Source of the DNA: Streptosporangium sp. NBC_01755
GTDB lineage: Bacteria > Actinomycetota > Actinomycetes > Streptosporangiales > Streptosporangiaceae
Direction: 5' to 3'
DNA length: 64,000 bases
NCBI RefSeq assembly: GCF_035917995.1
Contig: NZ_CP109131.1
Location: 806,001-870,000, forward strand
Of the stretch, positions 8,202-15,597 are shown piece after piece; positions within the stretch are counted from its first letter, which is position 1; every line of letters starts with the position of its first letter. Below the pieces are notes generated by a model. It had not been told where the DNA came from. It ran no database searches and was given only the letters and a program-made list of their open reading frames with translations. Position numbers and translations under genes: made by a program.

Positions 8202-8327
8202 ATGATCTGTGAGGAGTGCAAGGAGCGGCGGCACGACAGGTGCCGGGGTGGCTCGTGGTGCGACTGCCAGCACAAGCCCGCCGACCGCCCCCGGGAGTCG
8301 GCACTGGGCTGGCCGCGCCAGGGGTGA
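8202..8327 (+). CDS. 41-residue Cys-rich small protein
   Basis: The frame begins MICEECKERRHDRCRGGSWC and continues DCQH before a polar tail. Cysteines sit at positions 3, 6, 14, 20 and 22, with two CxxC/CxC pairs and a nearby His, so a bound metal is likely. GGAGG lies one base before the ATG, and a TAAGGT -10-like box at 8177-8182 lies upstream. It occupies the space before the sulfite reductase leader. I do not recognise the family; it may be a conserved actinomycete zinc-ribbon-like microprotein. Confidence 0.5.
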   Translation: MICEECKERRHDRCRGGSWCDCQHKPADRPRESALGWPRQG

Positions 8328-8408
8328 TCCGGACCCGGAGCTCGCCCTCGCGTCCAGATTGTGGACCTGACATTGGACATCCACTGTCACCAAGGTATCG
8401 TCGGAGAC

Positions 8409-8492
8409 ATGCCAGCGGACCCATTGCTCGTCGTGCGACGCCACGTCGACCTCCTGCGTGTCCGCAGCGCCATCTGTTGTGACGTCCGTTAA
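8409..8492 (+). CDS. Cys-codon leader peptide of the sulfite reductase operon
   Basis: A 27-codon ORF whose core reads RRHVDLLRVRSAICC, with two adjacent TGT codons at 8475-8480 just before the end. It resembles the short putative leader peptides reported ahead of actinomycete sulfur-assimilation genes (RRHVDL core with late Cys). Ribosome stalling at the Cys codons when cysteinyl-tRNA is scarce would be the sensing step. It lies 147 bases before sirA, and a hairpin that can block the sirA start lies between. Peptide identity is well supported by pattern; the mechanism is inferred. Confidence 0.75.
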   Translation: MPADPLLVVRRHVDLLRVRSAICCDVR

Positions 8493-8593
8493 CCGTCGCC
8501 CCCTGCTGATTTCACCCAGCTCGGCCGCGTAACAGGCGTCCTCCTCTGAGTAATCGACCCCCGCACTCGACGATGAGGCGGGAGGTGCCGCCC

Positions 8594-8639
8594 GTGCGCG
8601 TCCGGAAATCATCCCATCGAGCCTCAAAAGGACGCGCAC
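8594..8639 (+). promoter_or_regulatory. hairpin masking the sirA ribosome site
   Basis: GTGCGCGTCC at 8594-8603 pairs perfectly with GGACGCGCAC at 8630-8639. The right arm ends on the base before the sirA ATG and covers part of its AAAAGGA ribosome site (8626-8632). With the Cys-rich leader upstream this forms a likely cysteine-responsive switch. Confidence 0.6.
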
Positions 8640-10325
8640 ATGACGACCCCGGCCCGGCCGGTCAACCGACACCACAAGCGCCCGCGCGGCGAAGGTCAGT
8701 GGGCTCTCGGTTACCGCGAACCGTTGAACAAGAACGAGGAGAACAAGAAGAACGATGACGGGCTCAACGTCCGTCAGCGGATCATCGACGTCTACTCCAA
8801 ACACGGCTTCGACTCCATCGACCCCTCCGACCTGCGCGGCCGGATGCGCTGGTTCGGGCTCTACACCCAGCGCAAGCCCGGGATCGACGGCGGCAAGACC
8901 GCGATCCTGGAGCCGGAGGAGCTCGACGACCGCTACTTCATGCTCCGGGTCAGGATCGACGGTGGCCGGCTCAACCTGGCGCAGCTGCGCGTCATCGCCG
9001 ACATCTCCAACCTCTACGGCCGGGGCACCGCCGACGTCACCGACCGGCAGAACATCCAGCTCCACTGGATCGAGATCGAGGCCGTCCCGGACATCTGGAA
9101 GCGCCTTGAGTCGGTGGGCCTGTCCACCACGGAGGCCTGTGGCGACACCCCGCGCGTCATCCTGGGCTGCCCGCTGGCCGGGATCGACACCGACGAGGTC
9201 CTCGACGGTTCCGCGCAGGTCCAGGAGATCTACGACACATACATCGGCGACCCCGCCTTCTCCAACCTGCCGCGTAAGTTCAAGTCGGCGGTGAGCGGGT
9301 GCCCGGCGCACTGCACCGTGCACGAGATCAACGATGTGGCGTTCGTGGGCGTCGTGAACGAGAAGGGCGAGCGGGGCTTCGACCTGTGGGTGGGCGGCGG
9401 CCTGTCCACCAACCCGATGCTCGGCAAGCGGCTGGGGGTCTTCCTCACCCCCGAGCAGGTCGCCCCCGCCTACGGCGGCGTGATCGGCATCTTCCGCGAC
9501 TACGGCTACCGCCGTCTGCGGCACCGTGCCCGGATCAAGTTCCTGATCAACGACTGGGGCGCGGAGAAGTTCAGGGAGATCCTGGAAACGGAGTACCTCG
9601 GCCACGCCCTGCCCGACGGCCCCGCGCCCGAGCAGCCGCGCGGCGGCCGCAGGGACCACGTGGGCGTCTTCCCGCAGAAGGACGGCAACTTCTATGTCGG
9701 CTTCGCGCCGAAGGTGGGCCGCCTCGACGGCGACAGGCTGCACCTGATCGCCGACATCGCCGAGCGGCACGGTTCCAACCGGGTGCACACCACCGTCGAG
9801 CAGAAGATGGTCATCCTCGACGTGGCGCCCGACCAGGTCGACAGCCTCGTCGCCGAGCTGGAGGCCGGCGACCTGCAGGTCAACCCCTCCACCTTCCGCC
9901 GCCAGACCATGGCGTGCACCGGGATCGAGTTCTGCAAGCTGGCCATCGTCGAGACCAAGGCCACCGCGGCCGACCTGATCGACGAGCTGGAGCAGCGGCT
10001 GCCCGATTTCAAGAACCCGCTGACCATCAACGTCAACGGCTGCCCCAACTCCTGCGCGCGCATCCAGGTCGCCGACATCGGCCTGAAGGGCCAGCTCGTC
10101 GTCAACGACAAGGGCGAGCAGGTCGAGGGCTTCCAGGTGCACCTGGGCGGCTCGCTGGGCGTCAACCCGGGCTTCGGCCGCAAGGTCCGCGGCCTGAAGA
10201 CCACCTCCGAGGAGCTTCCCGACTACGTGGAGCGGGTGCTGCGCAACTTCGAGGAGCAGAAGAAGGACGACGACGAGACCTTCTCCGACTGGGTGCAGCG
10301 CGCCGACGACGCGGACCTGAAGTGA
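8640..10325 (+). CDS. sirA: ferredoxin-dependent sulfite reductase
   Basis: A 561-residue assimilatory sulfite reductase that makes sulfide from sulfite using reduced ferredoxin, with sirohaem and a [4Fe-4S] cluster. The cluster cysteines are C426 and C432 (MACTGIEFCK) and C468 and C472 (NGCPNSCAR), in the standard Cx5C...Cx3C arrangement. Both ferredoxin-like halves of the nitrite/sulfite reductase fold are present. The ATG at 8640 follows AAAAGGA. It heads the sulfur cluster sirA, small zinc ribbon, cysH and the chelatase-like gene. A nitrite reductase role is less likely because of the cysH neighbour. Confidence 0.92.
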   Translation: MTTPARPVNRHHKRPRGEGQWALGYREPLNKNEENKKNDDGLNVRQRIIDVYSKHGFDSIDPSDLRGRMRWFGLYTQRKPGIDGGKTAILEPEELDDRYFMLRVRIDGGRLNLAQLRVIADISNLYGRGTADVTDRQNIQLHWIEIEAVPDIWKRLESVGLSTTEACGDTPRVILGCPLAGIDTDEVLDGSAQVQEIYDTYIGDPAFSNLPRKFKSAVSGCPAHCTVHEINDVAFVGVVNEKGERGFDLWVGGGLSTNPMLGKRLGVFLTPEQVAPAYGGVIGIFRDYGYRRLRHRARIKFLINDWGAEKFREILETEYLGHALPDGPAPEQPRGGRRDHVGVFPQKDGNFYVGFAPKVGRLDGDRLHLIADIAERHGSNRVHTTVEQKMVILDVAPDQVDSLVAELEAGDLQVNPSTFRRQTMACTGIEFCKLAIVETKATAADLIDELEQRLPDFKNPLTINVNGCPNSCARIQVADIGLKGQLVVNDKGEQVEGFQVHLGGSLGVNPGFGRKVRGLKTTSEELPDYVERVLRNFEEQKKDDDETFSDWVQRADDADLK

Positions 10326-10386
10326 GCGGCCGCCAGACCGGCCTCCCGGGGACGCGCCGGGCGCACGGCCGGGCGAGGAGGAGCGG

Positions 10387-10530
10387 ATGAGCGAGCGAGC
10401 CGTCCCCTTCCACTGCCCGTACTGCGGCGAGGAGGACCTGGAGCCCTACGAGGGCGACGGCGGCTGGTACTGCCGGTCGTGCGTGCGCGCCTTCAAGTTG
10501 AAGTTTCTCGGAATCGGGGTGCGCGCGTGA
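10387..10530 (+). CDS. small zinc-ribbon protein of the sulfite reductase operon
   Basis: A 47-residue protein with two knuckles, CPYC near residue 10 and CRSC near residue 29, and a basic tail (FKLKFLGIGVRA). Comparable small proteins sit between sulfite reductase and APS reductase genes in other actinomycetes; their role is not established. GAGGAGGAG directly upstream gives a strong ribosome site. It starts 61 bases after sirA and is followed by a stable hairpin. Confidence 0.8.
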   Translation: MSERAVPFHCPYCGEEDLEPYEGDGGWYCRSCVRAFKLKFLGIGVRA

Positions 10531-10553
10531 CGCGCGGCGAATCCGACGCGGTC

Positions 10554-10582
10554 CACGCGAGGGCCGGCGAGGCCCTCGCGTG
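10554..10582. terminator. hairpin between the zinc-ribbon gene and cysH
   Basis: A perfect 11-bp inverted repeat (10554-10564 with 10572-10582) with a 7-base loop lies 24 bases after the small gene. It could be a partial terminator or an RNA-processing stem that sets cysH expression lower than sirA. Confidence 0.6.
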
Positions 10583-10660
10583 CCGCACGATCCAGACGGC
10601 GAGTTCCGGCGCGACGAACGCACCGCTCCGCGGGGCGAATGAGGATTGGGTGAACGGGCG

Positions 10661-11389
10661 ATGACACTGGTGGAGATCGAGATCGGGTTACGGCAGCAGC
10701 GGAGTACGTTCGACCTGCAGGACATCGTCGAGTCGGCCTCCCGGTTCCTGGAGGACGCCTCGGCCCTGGAGATCATCCGCTGGGCGGCGGCGACCTTCGG
10801 CGACCGGCTCTGCCTGACCGCCTCCATGGCCGACGCCCTGCTGATCGACCTGGTCAGCCGGGTCAAGCCCGGCGTGGACGTGCTGTTCATCGACACCGGC
10901 TACCACTTCGCCGAGACGATCGGCACCCGTGACGCGGTCCAGCAGGTCTACGACGTGAACGTGATCAACGTGAAGCCGTCCAGGACCGTCGCGGAGCAGG
11001 AGCGCGACCTGGGCCCGCGCCTGTTCGGACGCAACCCCGACCTCTGCTGCTACCTGCGCAAGGTCGAGCCGCTCAACCGCGCGCTGGAGCCCTACCTCGC
11101 CTGGGTCTCCGGCATCCGCCGCGACGAGGCGGTCACCCGCTCCGGCATCAAGGTCGTGGAGTGGGACGCCAAGCGCCAGATGGTCAAGATCAACCCGATC
11201 GCCGGCTGGACGCAGGACGACGTCGACAACTACATGGCCGACAACGGGGTGCTGATCAACCCTCTGCACTACGACAACTACCCCTCGATCGGCTGCGCCC
11301 CCTGCACCCGCCAGGTCGCGCCGGGAGAGGACCCGCGCAGCGGCCGCTGGGCCGGGATGGGCAAAACCGAGTGCGGGCTGCACGTATGA
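10661..11389 (+). CDS. cysH: adenylyl-sulfate (APS) reductase
   Basis: A 242-residue thioredoxin-linked reductase that converts activated sulfate to sulfite. The cysteine pairs C129-C130 and C212/C215 bind a [4Fe-4S] cluster and mark the APS-using branch rather than the PAPS-using branch. The catalytic cysteine is C238 in the C-terminal KTECGLH motif. I place the start at ATG 10661 with GGTGA nearby; a TTG at 10646 would add five residues. The stop overlaps the next start (ATGA). Confidence 0.93.
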   Translation: MTLVEIEIGLRQQRSTFDLQDIVESASRFLEDASALEIIRWAAATFGDRLCLTASMADALLIDLVSRVKPGVDVLFIDTGYHFAETIGTRDAVQQVYDVNVINVKPSRTVAEQERDLGPRLFGRNPDLCCYLRKVEPLNRALEPYLAWVSGIRRDEAVTRSGIKVVEWDAKRQMVKINPIAGWTQDDVDNYMADNGVLINPLHYDNYPSIGCAPCTRQVAPGEDPRSGRWAGMGKTECGLHV

Positions 11390-12147
11390 CGTGGCGCTCC
11401 CCCGGCGCCGCTTCCGTGACACCGCTGATCGCGGTGGCGCACGGGTCCCGTGACCCGCGCGCCGCCGCGACCGTGGAGGACCTGCTCGACCTGGTACGGA
11501 GTGCGCGCCCGGAACTCCTCGTGCGCACCGCCTATCTCGACCACGCCACCCCGACGCTCCCTGCGGCGCTGTCCGGACTGACCGAGGCGGTGGTGCTGCC
11601 GCTGCTGCTCACCGAGGCCTACCACAGCCGGGTCGACATCCCCGGCGCGCTGGCCGAGGCGACGGCCCGCCGGCCCCTGCTGCGCGTGCACCCGGGCGCC
11701 ACCCTGGGCCCGCACCCGCTGCTGGTCACCGCGCTGGAGCGGCGTCTGGCCGAGGCGGGGGTGCAGCCCGGCGAGCCCGGCACCGCCGTGGTGCTGGTCT
11801 CGGCCGGTTCCAGCGACCCGCGGGCCAACGCGACGGTCGCCCAGGTCGCCGGAGACTGGGCGACGCGACGCGGCTGGCGGTCGGTGAGCGCCGCCTACGC
11901 CTCGGCCGCCGGTCCCACCCCCGAGGAGGTGGTGCTGCGCCTGCGGCGCTCCGGGGCCGCCAGGGTCGTCATCGCCCCCTACCTGCTGGCCCCCGGCCAC
12001 TTCGCCGACAAGATCCGCCGCGAGACCCTGGCCGCGGGCGCCGACGTCGTCGCCGACGTGCTGGGCGCCGCCCCGGAGCTCGCGGCGGTGCTGCTCGAAC
12101 GCTACGACCGTGCCGCGCACCGGCAGCAGGTGCTCGCCACCGCCTGA
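11386..12147 (+). CDS. sirohydrochlorin chelatase-like protein (CbiX/SirB type)
   Basis: A 253-residue protein built of two CbiX-like halves. The first begins PLIAVAHGSRDPRAA (metal-binding His in AHGSRD) and contains LLLTEAYHSRVDIP. The second half has VVLVSAGSSDPRANA and IAPYLLAPGHFADKI. Members insert iron (or cobalt) into sirohydrochlorin, so it can supply the sirohaem of SirA. Its ATG overlaps the cysH stop (ATGA), which puts it in the sulfur operon. The choice between iron and cobalt is set by context only. Confidence 0.88.
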   Translation: MTWRSPGAASVTPLIAVAHGSRDPRAAATVEDLLDLVRSARPELLVRTAYLDHATPTLPAALSGLTEAVVLPLLLTEAYHSRVDIPGALAEATARRPLLRVHPGATLGPHPLLVTALERRLAEAGVQPGEPGTAVVLVSAGSSDPRANATVAQVAGDWATRRGWRSVSAAYASAAGPTPEEVVLRLRRSGAARVVIAPYLLAPGHFADKIRRETLAAGADVVADVLGAAPELAAVLLERYDRAAHRQQVLATA

Positions 12148-12175
12148 ACCCCACCGTGCCCGGCTCCGCAGCTCT

Positions 12176-12217
12176 GGACCCCACGAGGAGGCTCAGGGAC
12201 CCCACGAGGAGGCTCAG
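12176..12217. repeat. 21-bp tandem duplication over a stop codon
   Basis: Two identical 21-base units (12176-12196 and 12197-12217) contain CACGAGGAGGCTCAG. The second copy carries the TGA stop (12214-12216) of the minus-strand sigma-factor fragment. Confidence 0.9.
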
Positions 12218-12612
12218 GGCACGCTCGGGGGTGCGGTGGCCTCGCCCTCGCAACGCAGCAGGACCACCTTCCCGGTTCTCGGGTCCACCCGGCGCACGTT
12301 GTCCCGGCAGACGGGGAAGATCACCTCCCGCACGCTGACCGACCACTTCAGCGGGAAGGGTTCCGCTTCGCTGAGCTGTGCCTCCCAGCCCTCGAAGTCG
12401 TCGTCCATCCCTTCGATCAGCATGTTGATCGTGCGGTAGACGTACGGGTCCGGATCGTCGCCCACTCTCCGCCAGGCGAGCCACGCCTTGGCCAGGGCCG
12501 TCTGCAGCGGGTCCTCCGCCGTGCCCCAGTCGCGGCACAGCAGGTAGGCGGTCCGCAGCAGGCGGGCCGAGCGCTGCTCCACGTAGCGCTCGAAGTCGGC
12601 CCGGTCTCGCAT
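12214..12612 (-). pseudogene. chimeric or truncated SigE-family ECF sigma factor
   Basis: The first 60 or so residues are clear ECF sigma region 2 of the actinomycete SigE-type family (RSARLLRTAYLLCRDWGTAED, then QTALAKAWLAWRR and DPDPYVYRT). After YVYRT the match stops abruptly and an unrelated sequence follows (MLIEGMDDDFEGWEAQLSEA, later VRRVDPRTGKVVLLRCEGE). Region 4, needed for -35 recognition, is missing; a full protein would be about 170 residues against 132 here. Both halves have high G/C third positions, so the join is between coding sequences. Either it is a dead fusion, or the 3' part is a separate 70-residue gene from the ATG at 12424. Confidence 0.6.
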
Positions 12613-12970
12613 CGGGTGATCCTCACTGCTCGGTGTATGTCACCAAGCACTACGCTCCAGGCGCCCCGAGACGTTGCACGCGTCCGGAGACTCACCCACC
12701 GGGGAAGCAGGGAGAAATCCCGGGCGGGGGACAGAGGCGGCCGAGCGCACGGCCACGCGGCCCGGAGTGGCGCGGTCCGGGTATACGGGAGAGTTGCCCA
12801 AGGCGCGCTCGGTCGTGCCGCAGCGCGGGACTGGCCCGGGACTGACACGGTGCCGGGCGACGCGTAGCAGGTGAACGCGTAGCAGGTGAACGCGTAGCAG
12901 GTGAACGCGTAGCAGGTGAACGCGTAGCAGGTGAGAGACCGCGCGGGTGGCGGCGAGGGGGAGACGGCCG
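12613..12970. other. gene-free stretch holding a 15-bp minisatellite
   Basis: There is no supported gene. At 12860-12934 the unit GTGAACGCGTAGCAG occurs in four exact tandem copies (12871-12930), preceded by a partial copy and followed by GTGA. The unit holds the palindrome ACGCGT. Read on the minus strand it would encode repeated LLRVH, but no credible protein surrounds it. Confidence 0.85.
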
Positions 12971-13705
12971 TCAGTGGCCGGGCAGCCGGGGAGGCCGGGG
13001 AGGGTGCGCGGAGCTCCAAGGCTGGGGGGGCGGGGGGATCTGGTGGGGGTGCGATCCACCGGGCAGTTCGCCGCGCATCTGGTCCCACTGCTCCCGCCAG
13101 GCGGCCCACTTCTTCTTGAGGGGCTTGGCCCGCGAGTCTCCGACCACTTTGATGTCCCCCATGAGGACGTAGGCTCTGACCCGGACGATCGGCACGTTCG
13201 TTCCCGGGGGCGCCTCGATGACCTGGACCTTCTTGTCCCCCATGATGGCGATACCGTCGAGTTCGACGTCCACTCCGTCCGGGACGATGATCTTCACGTC
13301 GCCCATGACCGCGGTGGCCATGATGTCGACCACCCCGGTACGGACCTCGGCCTGGCGCAGGTCCAGCACGACGTCGCCCATCACGGCGACGGCGCCGAGC
13401 GGCTTGTCGATCCGCCATGTGCCGCGCCGCTTGGAGCTGCCCATCACCGCCACGAACCAGCGTCGCCCCGCCCCGCCCCGCTCGGCCTCGGCCGGAGGGT
13501 AGGCGGGCGCGGACACCGGGTGGCCGCCTGGCAGGTCCGCGGTGATCACGGCCAGCTCGGCCTGGGTGAGGGCGGTGTAGGCCGCCTCGGTGCGCTCGGT
13601 CAGCTCACCGAGGGTCAAGCGCCCCTCGACGGAGGCGACCCGCAGCCATTCGACGGCGGCCTCCCGCTCGGCGTCCGAGACCCGCATTTCCCCAGGATCA
13701 TTCAT
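12971..13705 (-). CDS. DUF1707 protein with LiaF-like C-terminal domain
   Basis: A 244-residue protein. Residues 5-55 form a DUF1707 (SHOCT-like) domain: MRVSDAEREAAVEWLRVA, then GRLTLGELTERTEAAYTALT. The middle has four VMGD-type repeats (VAVMGDVVLDL, TAVMGDVKIIVP, IAIMGDKKVQV, YVLMGDIKVVG), the beta-helix pattern of cell-wall-active antibiotic response (LiaF-like) domains. The tail is Pro-rich. No membrane helix is obvious. The start ATG lies seven bases after TATGTT, so it is probably leaderless. The function is unknown; a role in envelope stress is only suggested by the domain. Confidence 0.8.
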   Translation of the reverse strand: MNDPGEMRVSDAEREAAVEWLRVASVEGRLTLGELTERTEAAYTALTQAELAVITADLPGGHPVSAPAYPPAEAERGGAGRRWFVAVMGSSKRRGTWRIDKPLGAVAVMGDVVLDLRQAEVRTGVVDIMATAVMGDVKIIVPDGVDVELDGIAIMGDKKVQVIEAPPGTNVPIVRVRAYVLMGDIKVVGDSRAKPLKKKWAAWREQWDQMRGELPGGSHPHQIPPPPQPWSSAHPPRPPRLPGH

Positions 13706-13908
13706 AACTCACAACATATCGCGAGTTATCTGAATAGAGGATCCCCAGAAAGCAGGAAGCCCGGTGCGTCCTGAGAAGGAGGCCAGGCAGGCAGGCCTGA
13801 CGCCCTCTCCGGGTACCACGATCACCATACGGCGGCGTGGGGCACCGCGCCGGGCGTCGGGGCCGGTGTACGGCCTTCTTGAGAAGGCAGGCAATATGAT
13901 CCGGAGGC

Positions 13909-15357
13909 ATGTACCAAGAACTCCTGGACACGGTGACGGGTAACGACGCCGAGCGGGTCGAGCGGCTGCTGCAGAGCGGGACGAGCGCCGACCCCGGCGG
14001 CGCGGAAGAGCCCACCGCCCTGTACCTGGCATCGAGCGCGGGACGCGTGGCCATCGTGCGCGCGCTGCTGGCCCACGGAGCCGATCCCAACCGGATCAGC
14101 GGCGGACAGGACGCGGGGCTTCCCCTGTGCGCGGCCTCGGCCTGGGACCGCGTCGAGACCGTGGAGGCACTGCTGGCCGCCGGGGCCGACGTGTCTGGGC
14201 GGGAGTCCGACGGGTGGACCGCCGTGCTCTGGGCCGCCGCCAACGGGCGGGCCGACGCCGTCCGTACGCTGCTCCCGGCCGGGGCGGACCCCGAGGACGC
14301 CAACGAGGGCGGCGACACCGCGCTCACCCTGGCCACCCGGCGCGGTGCCCTGGGCGTCGTGCGCGCGCTGCTGGAGGCCGGCGCCGAGGCCGACCGGCCC
14401 GACGGCGACGGCGACACGCCGCTGTCCATCGCCTACGACTGGCTCGGCACCCAGCTGGAGAGCGCGCTCCTTGAGCAGCTCACCGAGCAGGCCCCCGAGG
14501 GCTCGCAGTTCGTCGTGGGCCGCAGCCGGGCCACGGACGGCACCGACCTGGTGACCGTCGCGGCGGTGGGCCCGGACGGGACCCGTGTGGCCGAGCTCAC
14601 CTGCCAGCGCGGGCACGCGGCCGTCGCGACCCTGCTGGAGGACGCGACGGACGAGCGGCTGCCCTTCGGCGAGATGGTCGAGCGGGCGATGCCCTACCGC
14701 GACATCGACGAGGAGGCCGAGACCTGGTGGACCGTGGCGAGCTCGCTGAGCCGGCGCGGCGACGGCGAGACCTTCGACGCGGCGGCGCGGCTGTGCGCGA
14801 GCGAGGATCCGCGCAAGCGGGAGTTCGCCGTCGACGTGCTCGCCGAGTTCGGCTTCACCGAGGACGAGAAGCCCTTCCTGGAGGAGGCGCTGCCGATCCT
14901 GCGACGGATGGCGGCCACCGAGGGCGACGAGCGGGTGCTGCGCTCGGTGCTCGGCGCACTCGGTCACCACGCCGACCCGCGCGCCCTGCCCGAGGTGCTG
15001 GAGATCATCACCTCCGACGGCTGGGCCCGCACCCAGGCCGACCCCGCCGCGCTGGCCGCCGTCCTGCCGTCCGGCCACGCCGAGGGGCTCGCGCTGCTCA
15101 TCTCGATGACCGAGGACCCCGACGCGGAGGTACGCGACTGGGCGACCATGGGCCTGGCGGGTCTGGCGCAGGACAGTGAGCCGATCCGCGACGCGCTTGC
15201 CGCCAGGCTCGACGACGAGGATCTGAACACCGTCGCCGAGGCCACCCGCGGCCTGGCCACCCGGGGTGACGCCCGCGCCCAGCGGGGCGCCGACCGCGTG
15301 CTCGCCGAGAGCGACGAGGACGACGACTACGTCCGCGACCTGGTCAAGAACCTCTGA
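13909..15357 (+). CDS. ankyrin-repeat and HEAT-repeat protein
   Basis: A 482-residue soluble protein. Residues 1-180 hold about five ankyrin repeats (for example TALYLASSAGRVAIVRALLAHGADPN and TALTLATRRGALGVVRALLEAGAEA). From about 260 to the end there are HEAT-like alpha repeats (REFAVDVLAEFG, RVLRSVLGALGHHADPRALP, AEVRDWATMGLAGLA). It has no catalytic motif, so it is probably a protein-binding scaffold. GGAGG is one base before the ATG, and TATGAT at 13893-13898 may be the -10 box. The partner is unknown. Confidence 0.85.
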   Translation: MYQELLDTVTGNDAERVERLLQSGTSADPGGAEEPTALYLASSAGRVAIVRALLAHGADPNRISGGQDAGLPLCAASAWDRVETVEALLAAGADVSGRESDGWTAVLWAAANGRADAVRTLLPAGADPEDANEGGDTALTLATRRGALGVVRALLEAGAEADRPDGDGDTPLSIAYDWLGTQLESALLEQLTEQAPEGSQFVVGRSRATDGTDLVTVAAVGPDGTRVAELTCQRGHAAVATLLEDATDERLPFGEMVERAMPYRDIDEEAETWWTVASSLSRRGDGETFDAAARLCASEDPRKREFAVDVLAEFGFTEDEKPFLEEALPILRRMAATEGDERVLRSVLGALGHHADPRALPEVLEIITSDGWARTQADPAALAAVLPSGHAEGLALLISMTEDPDAEVRDWATMGLAGLAQDSEPIRDALAARLDDEDLNTVAEATRGLATRGDARAQRGADRVLAESDEDDDYVRDLVKNL

Positions 15358-15416
15358 TCCGCGAGCCGCAGGAGCGACTCCGCCCGGCCCGCGCCGAGGC
15401 GAAAGGCGCGTACGGC

Positions 15417-15491
15417 GGGGGCGTTCCCTGTGGCCGCCCTCGCCCAACTCCACGGGGGCGTTCCCTAAGGCCGCCCCCACCCAACTCCACG
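15417..15491. repeat. imperfect 38-bp direct repeat
   Basis: Two near-identical units (15417-15454 and 15455-15491) share GGGGCGTTCCCT and CCCAACTCCACG, with four or five differences between. They fill the gap between the ankyrin gene and the acyl-CoA dehydrogenase gene. Confidence 0.85.
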
Positions 15492-15597
15492 CGAAAGCCG
15501 GACATAGCACCACAATTAACTGCACCAACCCCCCGGAGGGATGTTGAGATAGATACAGGAGCCGGCGACGGCCGGATGAGTTCACCGGAGGCCCCAC

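Noticed and set aside
6906..10142. A 1078-codon open frame on the minus strand
   Set aside because: Only the last 337 residues (YihY family) are real; the rest is antisense to sirA and its leader.
10322..10390. 22-codon GTG ORF between sirA and the zinc-ribbon gene
   Set aside because: Overlapping GTGA/ATGA ends are suggestive, but the Arg/Gly-rich peptide has no support beyond that.
10527..10664. 45-codon ORF overlapping the zinc-ribbon stop and the cysH start
   Set aside because: It runs through a strong hairpin, has no ribosome site or similarity, and coupling could be accidental.
12860..12934. Repeat array considered as CRISPR
   Set aside because: The 15-base units are directly adjacent with no spacers and there are no cas genes.
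12640..13059. Minus-strand ORF encoding (LLRVH)n
   Set aside because: The peptide is only the translation of the minisatellite; its flanks lack codon bias and a ribosome site.
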